34,263 nucleotides of DNA from an uncultured Maribacter sp. (GTDB lineage: Bacteria > Bacteroidota > Bacteroidia > Flavobacteriales > Flavobacteriaceae): positions 1 through 34,263 of the forward strand of contig CALHVP010000135.1 in NCBI GenBank assembly GCA_938038975.1, in the 5' to 3' direction. This document shows positions 1-9,382 of the stretch, piece by piece. Made by a program: the position numbers and the translations under genes. The number at the start of each line of letters is the position of its first letter. Position 1 is the stretch's first letter. The notes under the pieces are model-generated. The model was not told the origin of the DNA. It worked only from the letters and a program-made list of their open reading frames with translations, and did not search any database.

Positions 1-1
1 T

Positions 2-196
2 GCTATTCTTATAAATGATACAGAAGAGAGTTCTACAGCATGGGATATCTGTATGGCACTAAAGGAAAACGGTCTTTTGGCTAAGCCTACTCATGGTAAT
101 ATTATACGATTTGCTCCTCCTTTGGTAATGACTAGAGAGCAGCTATTAGAATGTGTTGCCATTATTAAAACAACATTACTAAGTTTTAAAAAATAG
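2..196 (+). CDS. rocD: ornithine--oxo-acid aminotransferase, C-terminal fragment (5' truncated by window edge)
   Basis: Frame 2 reads AILINDTEESSTAWDICMALKENGLLAKPTHGNIIRFAPPLVMTREQLLECVAIIKTTLLSFKK*, the typical C-terminus of ornithine aminotransferase (GLLAKPTHGxIIRFAPPLV). Confidence 0.88.
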   Translation, partial: AILINDTEESSTAWDICMALKENGLLAKPTHGNIIRFAPPLVMTREQLLECVAIIKTTLLSFKK

Positions 197-213
197 TCAA
201 CCTTTTTAAATAT

Positions 214-252
214 AAAAAGTCCCGTTTCATTTGTTTGAAACGGGACTTTTTT
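214..252. terminator. Bidirectional intrinsic terminator between convergent genes
   Basis: aaaaagtcccgtttca-tttgt-ttgaaacgggacttttt: perfect ~16-bp stem with A/T tracts on both sides, just after the stop at 196. Confidence 0.9.
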
Positions 253-359
253 AATCCCTCATTGAGGGTTTAATTCCCTTAGGCTCGCCTCCTAAGATAT
301 TAAGTATTTTTAGACACATACTTCGTACCCTTGGATTGAGGTTTTTGATTTATAAATAG

Positions 360-671
360 TTACTGAAAACCTCCCTCAGAAGCCGCGGCAAAAAGGAAAG
401 CCCCTATAGCACCAATATAGATAATACCAAAAATGAGATACAGGGCGGCTATCGCTAAACCTATATAGGATAGTATACGTCCTGTTTTTACATTTTCAAA
501 TCCACTGTAATTTGTGCTATCCAATTCGTATAGTCTTTCTGCTTTTTTAGCACTACTGAGGCCAATAAAACTAAATACCGCACCGAAAGGACCGCAACAT
601 AAAACGGTTAATACAATAGATAATATCCCAAATGTTAAGGCATTGCTAGCGCCTGGTAGTGGTTGATTCAT
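360..671 (-). CDS. CCC-motif / DUF4190-like small membrane protein
   Basis: 103 aa, two TM segments, CCGPFGAVFSFIGLSSAKKA motif. Confidence 0.75.
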   Translation of the reverse strand: MNQPLPGASNALTFGILSIVLTVLCCGPFGAVFSFIGLSSAKKAERLYELDSTNYSGFENVKTGRILSYIGLAIAALYLIFGIIYIGAIGAFLFAAASEGGFQ

Positions 672-677
672 CTATTT

Positions 678-1016
678 TTATTCTGTAGGTATACCAAATT
701 GCTCTAGCATTTCTTGGTTTTGTTCCATGTAAGCATCCCATCCACCCATTGACATTATAGAGTAGATACTCCAAAGTAATGTTATAACGCCAATTACTAA
801 GCCAATTATAGCTATTGTTTTGACTGTTTTTAAGCTATTTCCATTAGAATAATCTTCTGGATTTTCACTGTACAGTTTAGTGTCTTTATTTACTAAGAAC
901 AAAGCAATTCCAGAAAGTAATATTCCTCCAATTCCTACGCTGAAGCAGCAGCATAAAAACGAAACAATACTTAGGACCATTGCTATTGTAACATTAGGTA
1001 ATTTTTGTTGTTCCAT
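678..1016 (-). CDS. CCC-motif / DUF4190-like small membrane protein, diverged paralog of the neighbour
   Basis: 112 aa, SFLCCCFSVGIGGILLSGIALFLVNKD followed by a second TM segment; same architecture as the 360-671 ORF. Confidence 0.75.
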   Translation of the reverse strand: MEQQKLPNVTIAMVLSIVSFLCCCFSVGIGGILLSGIALFLVNKDTKLYSENPEDYSNGNSLKTVKTIAIIGLVIGVITLLWSIYSIMSMGGWDAYMEQNQEMLEQFGIPTE

Positions 1017-1028
1017 AATTTTAGTTGT

Positions 1029-1334
1029 TTAAATAAATTTTAAAATATAATTGATTAATATAAATGCTACGGTACTTATCATAAGTACATTGGTTATTCT
1101 ATTCGCTTGTTTAATCGTATAGTATTTGCTAATAATAAGAAAGCCAAATAAAAATAGCATAGGGTAAATAGCTGGGTACATTTCAAAAGCAGCTGAAAAC
1201 TCTCCTTTTAGAAGAAAAATAATAGCCCTTTGTATACCGCATCCGGGACAGTCAAAACCCCATAGCTTCTTTGTAAAGCAAGGAAGCATGTAGTTTTCTA
1301 TTCCTAAAAAAAAAGTAGTAATAAGGGTATGCAT
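1029..1334 (-). CDS. DUF2752 domain-containing membrane protein
   Basis: Contains LWGFDCPGCGIQRAIIFLLKGEFSAAFEMYP, the DUF2752 CPGCGxxRA signature. Confidence 0.82.
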   Translation of the reverse strand: MHTLITTFFLGIENYMLPCFTKKLWGFDCPGCGIQRAIIFLLKGEFSAAFEMYPAIYPMLFLFGFLIISKYYTIKQANRITNVLMISTVAFILINYILKFI

Positions 1335-1367
1335 TTTAGTTTAACGTTCAAAAACGAAAATTACTAC

Positions 1368-1375
1368 TATTTTTG
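1368..1375 (+). promoter_or_regulatory. Bacteroidota -7 box (TATTTTTG) of the Smr-family gene
   Basis: Exact match to TAnnTTTG, 18 nt before ATG 1394; no clear -33 TTG. Confidence 0.4.
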
Positions 1376-1393
1376 GGGAATCAAAATAAAATA

Positions 1394-1936
1394 ATGGCTG
1401 TTTTTAAAGTTGGTGATAAAGTAGAGGCTATAGATGACCTAATTAGTGGCATAGTTACGTCTATAATAGGGAATTCTATATCTGTGCTTTGTGATGATGG
1501 ATTTACGATTGATTTTGAAGTAAAGGAGCTTGTAGTCATTACCGGAAGTATTCAGGTAAGTAATTACGAGGTAGCTCAGGTTAAAAAAGAAAAAGAACTG
1601 CCCAAAAAGCGTAAGCCATTAAGCAGCAAGCCTAAAGAAAGAAATCTACCAAAAATGGAAGTGGATTTACATATTAATCAACTTATTAAAAATTCAAAAG
1701 GTCTTGGTAATTATGAAATGTTGAACTTACAATTAGAAACTGCAAAAAGACAATTGGAATTCGCTATGTCTAAGCGTATTCAAAAAGTAGTTTTTATTCA
1801 TGGGGTTGGTGAAGGCGTACTCAAGGAGGAACTGCGGTATTTATTTAATAAATACGATAATGTAAAGCACTACGATGCGGATTATCAAAAATATGGACTT
1901 GGTGCTACCGAAATTTATATATATCAAAATGTTTGA
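1394..1936 (+). CDS. Smr-domain protein with N-terminal small beta-barrel (DUF2027-like) domain
   Basis: ATG at 1394 (MAVFKVGDKVEAIDD). C-terminal Smr motifs VDLHI and FIHGVGEGVLKEEL. The supplied start at 1373 is a TTG inside a promoter-like element. Confidence 0.83.
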   Translation: MAVFKVGDKVEAIDDLISGIVTSIIGNSISVLCDDGFTIDFEVKELVVITGSIQVSNYEVAQVKKEKELPKKRKPLSSKPKERNLPKMEVDLHINQLIKNSKGLGNYEMLNLQLETAKRQLEFAMSKRIQKVVFIHGVGEGVLKEELRYLFNKYDNVKHYDADYQKYGLGATEIYIYQNV

Positions 1937-1943
1937 TATATTT

Positions 1944-2447
1944 TTATAATTGAGTAGTTACAGTACCAAATTCAGAAATTTGTAAATCGGTTATTCTACT
2001 TCCATCACTAGTGATAAAAGAAATTTCACTCAATTGTATTAAATGACTAAAGGTCTCAGCATCTGTAGTTGTAGTAGTTATGAAAACAGTGCCATCTTCT
2101 GCTGTAACTTCTTCTGTAACTGTAGGTGAAATAGGAGGCACGTCATCACAAAAATAATCCGAAGATACATCGTCGGTAAATATGCGGTATGTTAATTTTG
2201 TAGTTGAAGAAATTTCTTGTGCTATAATTTCTGTTGATACTTCATTTTTAAAGGTACCACTTGGTAATTCTAAAATAAGGGCCTCGTCTCCATTTATTTT
2301 AAAAAGAACGCTTTCTGTGCTGGTAGAAACTGCATCACAAGTTTGAGGGGTTTCTATACTGTCAAAATCAACTGCATCAATCGCTAGATCTCCATCGTCA
2401 CAGGAAAGGAAGATGCTTAATACTATTAGGCTAACTACATTTTTCAT
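1944..2447 (-). CDS. Hypothetical lipoprotein
   Basis: 167 aa with N-terminal MKNVVSLIVLSIFLSCDDGD, a lipoprotein signal with lipobox Cys. Confidence 0.7.
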   Translation of the reverse strand: MKNVVSLIVLSIFLSCDDGDLAIDAVDFDSIETPQTCDAVSTSTESVLFKINGDEALILELPSGTFKNEVSTEIIAQEISSTTKLTYRIFTDDVSSDYFCDDVPPISPTVTEEVTAEDGTVFITTTTTDAETFSHLIQLSEISFITSDGSRITDLQISEFGTVTTQL

Positions 2448-2525
2448 AAATCAAATTTAGTGCAAAAATTAGATAAAGAAGTAGAGGTTTAAAATCATTA
2501 ACAAGTAATTTAACTTTATTTGGAT

Positions 2526-2533
2526 TATTTTTG
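2526..2533 (+). promoter_or_regulatory. Bacteroidota -7 box (TATTTTTG) of the cysteine desulfurase gene
   Basis: Exact match to TAnnTTTG, 27 nt before ATG 2561; no clear -33 TTG. Confidence 0.35.
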
Positions 2534-2560
2534 ATGTTATCAAAAAACAGTACACCAAGA

Positions 2561-3709
2561 ATGAAAAACGTATATCTGGACAATGCCGCGACAACTAAAG
2601 TTAGAGAAGAGGTCATACTTAGGATGCAAGATGCTTTAGCTAATTCTTATGGTAACCCTTCTTCTACACATAGTTTTGGAAGAACTGCAAAAACGGCTAT
2701 AGAAAGTGCCAGAAAAACGATTGCAAAGCAATTGAACGCTTTTCCCTCTGAAATTATTTTTACCTCAGGTGGAACCGAAGCGGATAATATGATTTTAAGA
2801 TGTGCTGTTCGTGATCTTGAGATTACTACTATTATTACAACTAAAATAGAGCACCATGCTGTTCTACACACGGTTGAAGAACTAAATGAAAAAGGATTAG
2901 TACATCTGCACTTTGTAGATTTAGACGCTGATGGGAATCCTAAAATGGATCATTTAAAGTCATTACTAACTGCCGATGATTCTAAAAAATTGGTTAGCAT
3001 CATGCATGTAAATAATGAGATTGGTAATAAGGTTGATATTCATGCCATTTCTGTGCTAGTGAAAGAACACGGTGCTTGGATACATTCGGATACGGTGCAA
3101 TCAATTGGACATTATCCTTGGGACGTAAAAGAAACACCAGTAGATTTTATGGCTGCAGCGGCTCATAAATTTCATGGACCTAAAGGAATTGGGTTCGCCT
3201 TTATTAGAAAAAATTCGGGTATGGGATGTATGATTTCTGGTGGTTCTCAGGAAAGAGGGTTTAGAGCGGGGACAGAATCCTTTCATAACATCGTTGGTTT
3301 AGAAGAAGCATTTATTTTAGCATATGAAAACCTAGAGGGGGAGCAACAATATGTAACCGATTTAAAAACTTATTTTATTGAAAAGGTAAAAAATGAAATC
3401 CCAGAAGCAAAGTTCAATGGTCTATCTGGCGATTTGCAAAGGAGTACATATACTTTAGTCAATGTTTGTTTACCTGTACAACCTGATAAAGCGTTAATGT
3501 TATTGTTTCATTTAGATATAAAAGGAATTGCCTGTTCCAAAGGGAGTGCTTGTCAATCTGGAAGTGACAAGGGCTCTCATGTGCTTTCAGAAGTTTTAAC
3601 GGAAGAAGATCAGAAAAAGCCATCATTGCGCTTCTCTTTTTCAATATATAATACAAAAGAAGAAATTGATTATACGATAGATGTTTTAAAGGAATTTACA
3701 ATGTCTTAG
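2561..3709 (+). CDS. Cysteine desulfurase family protein (NifS/IscS-like)
   Basis: MKNVYLDNAATTKVREEV, SGGTEADNMI, AAHKFHGPKGIGF (PLP lysine), GGSQERGFRAGTES, CSKGSACQSG. ATG 2561 preferred over the supplied 2531 start. Confidence 0.92.
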   Translation: MKNVYLDNAATTKVREEVILRMQDALANSYGNPSSTHSFGRTAKTAIESARKTIAKQLNAFPSEIIFTSGGTEADNMILRCAVRDLEITTIITTKIEHHAVLHTVEELNEKGLVHLHFVDLDADGNPKMDHLKSLLTADDSKKLVSIMHVNNEIGNKVDIHAISVLVKEHGAWIHSDTVQSIGHYPWDVKETPVDFMAAAAHKFHGPKGIGFAFIRKNSGMGCMISGGSQERGFRAGTESFHNIVGLEEAFILAYENLEGEQQYVTDLKTYFIEKVKNEIPEAKFNGLSGDLQRSTYTLVNVCLPVQPDKALMLLFHLDIKGIACSKGSACQSGSDKGSHVLSEVLTEEDQKKPSLRFSFSIYNTKEEIDYTIDVLKEFTMS

Positions 3710-3735
3710 CCTATAGAATTTAGCTTAGTGTTGTA

Positions 3736-4389
3736 TTACTTGTTTTTACGGTCCTTTTTGCGTTCTCTCTCGTAAGGAAACTTCCTAATCGCAAGTTTCA
3801 TCATTCGATCAATCAAGTCGGTAGTGTTCTTACCTGTTTTCTTGTTAATTTGTTTTTCATATTTCCACAGGAGTTTTCCAGTAGTGCCATCGCTAATTTT
3901 AACTCCAATACGGCCATAGTTTGCGTTTCCAGAAAAGTAATCTGTAATACTAAAATCTGTAGAGACACCTTTTGATAACAATACATTTAAATCTAAAGTT
4001 CCGCTAATAACACCATCTACACCCAATATCTCACTAAGTTGTTTTATCGTATAAACATCAATATTTTTATAATCAATGCCCTTCTGCGCTAAAATTGCTT
4101 TTGTGTTTTTAGTATTCTGAAATTCTACTGGCAGTTTTTTCTTTTTACTTCTTTTGGAAAAATAAGTTTCAAAAGCATTCTGTACTGCATAGCCTTCTTT
4201 TTCCTCTAGAATTTTTAAATCTTCTGGTGTCATTTTGTTCTTTAAATCCAGATTTGCCAGAAATGGTAAAATCGCAAGGGTAGTATGGTTGTCGCTTAGT
4301 TCATCAAAATTTGGACTTTCGTATATGTTCTTTTGGGCATTAATGGTAAACGAGATGGAGAAAAGTAATAAAAATAAAATTTTATACAT
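3736..4389 (-). CDS. Hypothetical secreted protein
   Basis: Signal peptide MYKILFLLLFSISFTINAQ; VDGVISGTLDLN and GRIGVKISDGTTGKLLWKYEKQ. 9 nt downstream of the TonB receptor gene. Confidence 0.7.
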   Translation of the reverse strand: MYKILFLLLFSISFTINAQKNIYESPNFDELSDNHTTLAILPFLANLDLKNKMTPEDLKILEEKEGYAVQNAFETYFSKRSKKKKLPVEFQNTKNTKAILAQKGIDYKNIDVYTIKQLSEILGVDGVISGTLDLNVLLSKGVSTDFSITDYFSGNANYGRIGVKISDGTTGKLLWKYEKQINKKTGKNTTDLIDRMMKLAIRKFPYERERKKDRKNK

Positions 4390-4398
4390 AGTGTTCTT

Positions 4399-6864
4399 TT
4401 ATAGTCGCATTTGTAACCTTAGATTAAATACTCTAGAGGTTAGGAAATTGGGTACTGCAAATTGGTTCTTACTATCTACATCTCTAACCCAAGTATTAGT
4501 AATAGAATTTTGATTGTTAAAGAGATTAAAAATTTCAAACCCAATACTCAATTCTTTAAAGTTCTGTAGCCAGTGACCAGTGTTGTATGTTTTGTTCTTG
4601 TCTACAAAAATATATGAAATTCCTAAATCTGCACGTTTATAATCTCTTAATCTATTCTGAAAAATATATGGATCAGCATAGCTAGGAGATCCTCCAGGCA
4701 CTCCTGTACTGTAAACTAAGTTCAAATACATTTTTAAATCTGGAATGTTGGGAATATAGTCCTGAAATAGTATTGCCATTTTTACACGCTGGTCTGATGG
4801 TCTTGAAATATAACCACGATCGTTTCTATTTTCCTCTGTCTTTAAATACCCTAGGCTAATCCAAGATTCTGTACCTGGCACAAAAGCACCATTTAATCTC
4901 ATTTCTGCTCCATAAACGTAGGCAATAGCATCATTGGTAGCTGAATATCGTATTCTCACATCCTCTATAGTGTAAGGGTTTACGTTAGTTAGTTTTTTGT
5001 AATAGGCTTCGCTTATTAGCGTAAATGGGCGTTCCCAAAGTAAAAAACTATATTCATTACCTCCAACGATATGAATAGACTTTTGGGCTTTTACATTGGG
5101 TCTTATCGTACCTATGCTATCTCTTAATTCTCTGTAAAATGGAGGCTGGTGATAAACTCCTCCAGATAGACGAAAGAGCATATCTTTTTCCCAATTAGGT
5201 TTAATGGAGAATTGTGCTCTGGGACTCACTACAGTTTGGGATACCTTTTTCACATCCGTTCCACTAACTGTCCAGTGTTGTGAACGTATTCCTATGTTAT
5301 AATATACGTCATGATTTTTCCATTTGGTCTGTTTTCCAATCTGAAAAAATCCAGAAAATCGATTTGTTTTTACAAAATTGGTAGCATTAAGACTTTCAAA
5401 AGCTTCTAGAGGAGCATTGAAAGGTTCTTCTGGTTGGTTGTTTATAAAATCGGTCCGTGGAGGACGAATTGAAAAACCTGCAGAATCAATAAATTCTGAT
5501 TCTCTAAGTTGATCACGGATATCCTCATGAGTATACTTGAACCCCCATTCCAAGACCACATCTTTTTGTTTGTGAATTCCTCTATGCTTTATATTGAAAA
5601 TTAGTGCATCCAAATCGTTTCTAGTCCGATTAAATTGAGAGCCTATTCCTCTTGGGTTTACAATTTCTCCCAAATTTTCACTACCCAAATTAGCATCAAC
5701 CTCTCCAAGTTGGTATGCTGCATTTACATCAGAAGATTCTTCTTCTGTGGTATGGTAGAGTGATGTGATTAGTTTTAGTGTTGTATTGTCATTTAAGGTG
5801 TAATTGCCCTTAAGAGCACCCAAAGCAGTGGCATATCGGTTAATTTCTTTTCCTTCATAGAAGACGGTTAATGCCCTAGGGTCAGACAATGTCCCGAAAT
5901 TGGTTTGGCGGGTCAATGGTTCATTCACATAACTGTTAACAGAGAGGTTACCTAAAAAATTCAAATTAAATTTATTTGAAAAACGATAGGTTACATAACT
6001 TTGAGCATCTGTAAAGGCAGGATTAAAATTACTTTGAGTTTGTTGACTATTTACAAGTAAGGCATTATTCCTATAGCGCAGTCCACTTATACTACTTAAT
6101 TTATTGTTTTTAGAACGAGTTTCTACGGTTGCACTCGCTCCTAAAAAACTGAAATCACCTTGTACTGAAAAGGTGTTGGGTATTTTGTAAACAATATCTA
6201 ATACAGATGAAAGCTTGTCCCCATACTTTGCTTGGAAACCACCAGGCGAAAATTTTACATCTTGTACCATATTACTGTTTACAAAACTTAAACCTTCTTG
6301 TTGCCCAGACCGTATTAAAAACGGACGATACACTTCAATTTCATTCACATAAACTAAATTTTCATCAAAATTTCCACCTCTAACGGAGTATTGTGTACTA
6401 AGCTCATTATTGGAACTTACCCCTGGTAGCAGTTTAAGTATATTTTCTACCCCTGCGTTTGCTCCAGGAATTTTCTTTAACTGTTCTGTTTTTATAACGG
6501 TAATCCCAGTAACTTCTTTTCTTCCTCTTGGAGATACAGTTACACCAGCAACTTGAACAACGTTTACCAGTAGTACAGGGCTAAATTCAAAAGTTTCATT
6601 CGTGGATAGCAGTAGTTTTTCTAAAGTAAGATCTTTGTGGCCTAAATGAGAAAATACTATTTGAGTTTCTGTATCTGCTGTAATATTTAAAATATAAAAG
6701 CCGTTTAGGTCTGTTGATGTACCTAACTTACCTGCGAAGATGTTTACGTCTGCTAATGGTGTGCTATTTTCATCGAGGACAATTCCCGTAATGGTAGCGG
6801 TTTGCGCGTAGCTTGTAAACTGGCACAGTAGAAAAAGAGTAAAAAAGGCGTTGCAAAATTTCAA
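4399..6864 (-). CDS. TonB-dependent receptor with N-terminal carboxypeptidase-like regulatory domain
   Basis: Signal peptide, ATITGIVLDENSTPLADVNIF repeat domain, plug QLKKIPGANAGVENILKLLPGVSS...YSVRGGNFDENLVYVNEIEVYRPF, C-terminal aromatic-rich barrel. Confidence 0.9.
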   Translation of the reverse strand: MKFCNAFFTLFLLCQFTSYAQTATITGIVLDENSTPLADVNIFAGKLGTSTDLNGFYILNITADTETQIVFSHLGHKDLTLEKLLLSTNETFEFSPVLLVNVVQVAGVTVSPRGRKEVTGITVIKTEQLKKIPGANAGVENILKLLPGVSSNNELSTQYSVRGGNFDENLVYVNEIEVYRPFLIRSGQQEGLSFVNSNMVQDVKFSPGGFQAKYGDKLSSVLDIVYKIPNTFSVQGDFSFLGASATVETRSKNNKLSSISGLRYRNNALLVNSQQTQSNFNPAFTDAQSYVTYRFSNKFNLNFLGNLSVNSYVNEPLTRQTNFGTLSDPRALTVFYEGKEINRYATALGALKGNYTLNDNTTLKLITSLYHTTEEESSDVNAAYQLGEVDANLGSENLGEIVNPRGIGSQFNRTRNDLDALIFNIKHRGIHKQKDVVLEWGFKYTHEDIRDQLRESEFIDSAGFSIRPPRTDFINNQPEEPFNAPLEAFESLNATNFVKTNRFSGFFQIGKQTKWKNHDVYYNIGIRSQHWTVSGTDVKKVSQTVVSPRAQFSIKPNWEKDMLFRLSGGVYHQPPFYRELRDSIGTIRPNVKAQKSIHIVGGNEYSFLLWERPFTLISEAYYKKLTNVNPYTIEDVRIRYSATNDAIAYVYGAEMRLNGAFVPGTESWISLGYLKTEENRNDRGYISRPSDQRVKMAILFQDYIPNIPDLKMYLNLVYSTGVPGGSPSYADPYIFQNRLRDYKRADLGISYIFVDKNKTYNTGHWLQNFKELSIGFEIFNLFNNQNSITNTWVRDVDSKNQFAVPNFLTSRVFNLRLQMRL

Positions 6865-6869
6865 AAATT

Positions 6870-8561
6870 TTATTTTCTAAAAAATGTGGTGGTCAATGTG
6901 TTTTTGTTACCTACATTATCGGTAACGGTAACTTTAAGAACACATTGCTTCTTATTTAATATCTTATCGTCAAAATTATAAGTAATTGTATTCAGTTTAG
7001 GTTCGTATTCCATTAATATCCATTCCCCATTTAAAGTTACAGAATACGTATCTATACCGCTTAGGTCATCTGAAATAGACAGACTTAAATAACTGTAATT
7101 ATTTAGCCACTGTTTTTCTTTAAAGTTTTTAGTTCGGATTTTTGGTGCGATGCTATCTTTTGCTAGGGTATAGGTTCCTAAATTTCTAGTTCTTGTAGTA
7201 AAGGTACCAGACCTCTTATAAGTGCTAGTGTAGCTAGCTCTCAGCTTTTGGTCTAACCTAGCTATAAATAGTTGTTTTTGTTCTTCTTTGCTATATTTGG
7301 TTGCATCAAACGTAATGGTGAAATTACGATGAGCAGGAACCGTGTTGCGGTGAATGGTTACAGTGTCTTTTCCTTTTGTTAAATCGATATAAAAATCGGT
7401 GTAAAACGTATTTGCCGGAAAATATACCTTAGCATCACCAAGGTCAAAATTATTTGGTTTTTTTGCTATAACATACTGGTCTGTTTTAGTTGTGGTTTTC
7501 GGCAACTTTACTTCCTCTTTTTTACCTTCAACTGGTATGGTTAGCGATACTTCATTTCCTTTTAAATCTTTTAGTTGTAATAGGATGTTATAGCTAAGAC
7601 CTTCTCTTATTTCAATTTCTCCGTTGTTGTATAGTGTACTATAAATGCTGAGGTTATTCCCTGGGGTTTTAAAACATTGCTGAATGCGTTGTCTATATTT
7701 CCCAAAATAATCATAATCAATTAAGGTATTTATATATCTCGTCTCTCCAAAGGAAAAAGATTCAAAATCATAAGCAGTATAGGTTTTACTATTCACTTTA
7801 AGAGCAACGGAGTATACGCCATTTTTATTTGCTGCCATATCTTGGCGATCGTACCCTACAAAACCAATACCAATTTTTCCGCTTGCATGTATCTTATCTG
7901 CAAGTAAGCTACCATCGCTTTGCCTTGTGAAGTTTACTTGGATACGCTCTGCACTTTTATTTACTTGTGATTTTTTAGAAAGTGGATAAACAAATAATTT
8001 TTCTAAAATAGGATTTGTTGCATCAGCTACATCAATCCCATATAACAAAGGATTAGTAGGTTTTTCAGAAATGCTACTTCGTATTTCAAAATGTAAATGA
8101 GGACCAGATGAGCCACCGGTGTTGCCACTGTAGGCAATGATTTCACCTTTATCTATTTTTAATTCGCCGTAATCTGGAAAAACTTCAACTTCATAAGATT
8201 TTTTCTTATACTGTATTTCTTTTATGTACGCTTCTATCTTGGGAGAGAATTTTTGTAAATGGCCATATACGGAAGTATAGCCATTAGGATGCGCTACATA
8301 TAACACTTTGCCATAACCCCATAAGGCTACTTTTATGCGTGTTATAGTGCCATCACCTATGCCATAAACTGGCAAACCTTGACGCTGTTGCGTCTTTATA
8401 TCTATACCAGAATGAAAGTGATTGGATCTTAACTCTCCAAAAGTACCCGCTAATATAACAGGAATGTCTAGCGGTGACCTAAAAGCCTGGGTAGGATAAT
8501 TTTCTTGGGCAATAACAGGAATAATAAATAAGAGTATTAGTCCAGCAGTAAAATTCTTCAT
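6870..8561 (-). CDS. M23 family metallopeptidase
   Basis: FGELRSNHFHSGIDIKTQQRQGLPVYGIGDGTITRI, GYTSVYGHL, GPHLHFEIR: LytM/M23 zinc-ligand motifs. Confidence 0.9.
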   Translation of the reverse strand: MKNFTAGLILLFIIPVIAQENYPTQAFRSPLDIPVILAGTFGELRSNHFHSGIDIKTQQRQGLPVYGIGDGTITRIKVALWGYGKVLYVAHPNGYTSVYGHLQKFSPKIEAYIKEIQYKKKSYEVEVFPDYGELKIDKGEIIAYSGNTGGSSGPHLHFEIRSSISEKPTNPLLYGIDVADATNPILEKLFVYPLSKKSQVNKSAERIQVNFTRQSDGSLLADKIHASGKIGIGFVGYDRQDMAANKNGVYSVALKVNSKTYTAYDFESFSFGETRYINTLIDYDYFGKYRQRIQQCFKTPGNNLSIYSTLYNNGEIEIREGLSYNILLQLKDLKGNEVSLTIPVEGKKEEVKLPKTTTKTDQYVIAKKPNNFDLGDAKVYFPANTFYTDFYIDLTKGKDTVTIHRNTVPAHRNFTITFDATKYSKEEQKQLFIARLDQKLRASYTSTYKRSGTFTTRTRNLGTYTLAKDSIAPKIRTKNFKEKQWLNNYSYLSLSISDDLSGIDTYSVTLNGEWILMEYEPKLNTITYNFDDKILNKKQCVLKVTVTDNVGNKNTLTTTFFRK

Positions 8562-8696
8562 AAGAGCTATAAGTTGTTACGAAATTAAATAAACCATTAC
8601 AATTGAAGAAAGGTTTATAAGATTTGTATGGAAGCCTTTTCTTAATAGGGTTTTAAAGGGTTCGTAAAATACTTAAAAGATTATTTGTAAAAAGTA

Positions 8697-8727
8697 TTGC
8701 TAAGTCTACCTGCGAATGTTAACTTTG
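8697..8727 (+). promoter_or_regulatory. Bacteroidota-type promoter of the zapB-like/zapA unit
   Basis: TTG at 8697-8699, 20-nt spacer, TAACTTTG (TAnnTTTG) at 8720-8727, 24 nt before ATG 8752. Confidence 0.6.
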
Positions 8728-8751
8728 TGTAAATAGCATCGAATTTTTTGT

Positions 8752-9042
8752 ATGAGCGAATTAGTACAAATCGTTGACTCCTTAGAAAATAGAATTAGCA
8801 AATTGTTGCACAAGCTGGAAGTTTTGCGCAATGCTAATGCAGATTTAGAGAATAAATTGAATTCACTTGAATCTGTTCAGCAAAAATCTGATAAGTCTGT
8901 TTCTGATTGGGAGGAAAAATATAACTCGCTTAAACTTGCGAATTCAATGCTTGGCAGTAACACAAACAAAACCGAAGCTAAGCTTAAAATAAATACGTTA
9001 ATAAGAGAGTTGGACCATTGTATCACCCAACTATCTGAATAA
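8752..9042 (+). CDS. Small coiled-coil protein, ZapB-like
   Basis: 96 aa heptad-rich (VDSLENRISKLLHKLEVLRNANADLENKLNSLES), 13 nt upstream of zapA. Confidence 0.7.
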   Translation: MSELVQIVDSLENRISKLLHKLEVLRNANADLENKLNSLESVQQKSDKSVSDWEEKYNSLKLANSMLGSNTNKTEAKLKINTLIRELDHCITQLSE

Positions 9043-9055
9043 TGTTTCAATAAGT

Positions 9056-9352
9056 ATGTCAGATAAGCTCAAAATAAAGCTTTCCATTGCAGATAGGGTA
9101 TATCCTTTGACGATAGACCCAAGTCAAGAAGAGGGTTTAAGAAAAGCAGCCAAAAATATAGATGAATTGGCTAAGAAATTTGAGAAGAACTATGCTGTTA
9201 GAGATAAACAAGATGTACTTGCCATGTGCGCATTACAGTTTGCCTCTAAAATAGAACAGAAAGGCATAGAACAGACAGCTGGTACCAAAGAGGCCGAAGA
9301 ACGCCTAAAAGCGTTGAGCGATTTGGTACAATCAAAGCTAACTTCAATATGA
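9056..9352 (+). CDS. zapA: Cell division protein ZapA
   Basis: MSDKLKIKLSIADRVYPLTIDPSQEEGLRKAAKNIDELAKKFEKNYAVRDKQDVLAMCALQFASK, typical of ZapA. Confidence 0.88.
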   Translation: MSDKLKIKLSIADRVYPLTIDPSQEEGLRKAAKNIDELAKKFEKNYAVRDKQDVLAMCALQFASKIEQKGIEQTAGTKEAEERLKALSDLVQSKLTSI

Positions 9353-9382
9353 ACACGTTCTTTAAAATAAACTAAAGTTACT

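Noticed and set aside
2431-2616. 61-aa minus-strand ORF spanning the intergenic region and the cysteine desulfurase start
   Set aside because: Overlaps a promoter and a conserved gene start; hydrophobic but without a clear signal or family.
2647-3656. Minus-strand ORFs inside the cysteine desulfurase gene
   Set aside because: Antisense to a conserved enzyme frame, with no signal of independent coding.
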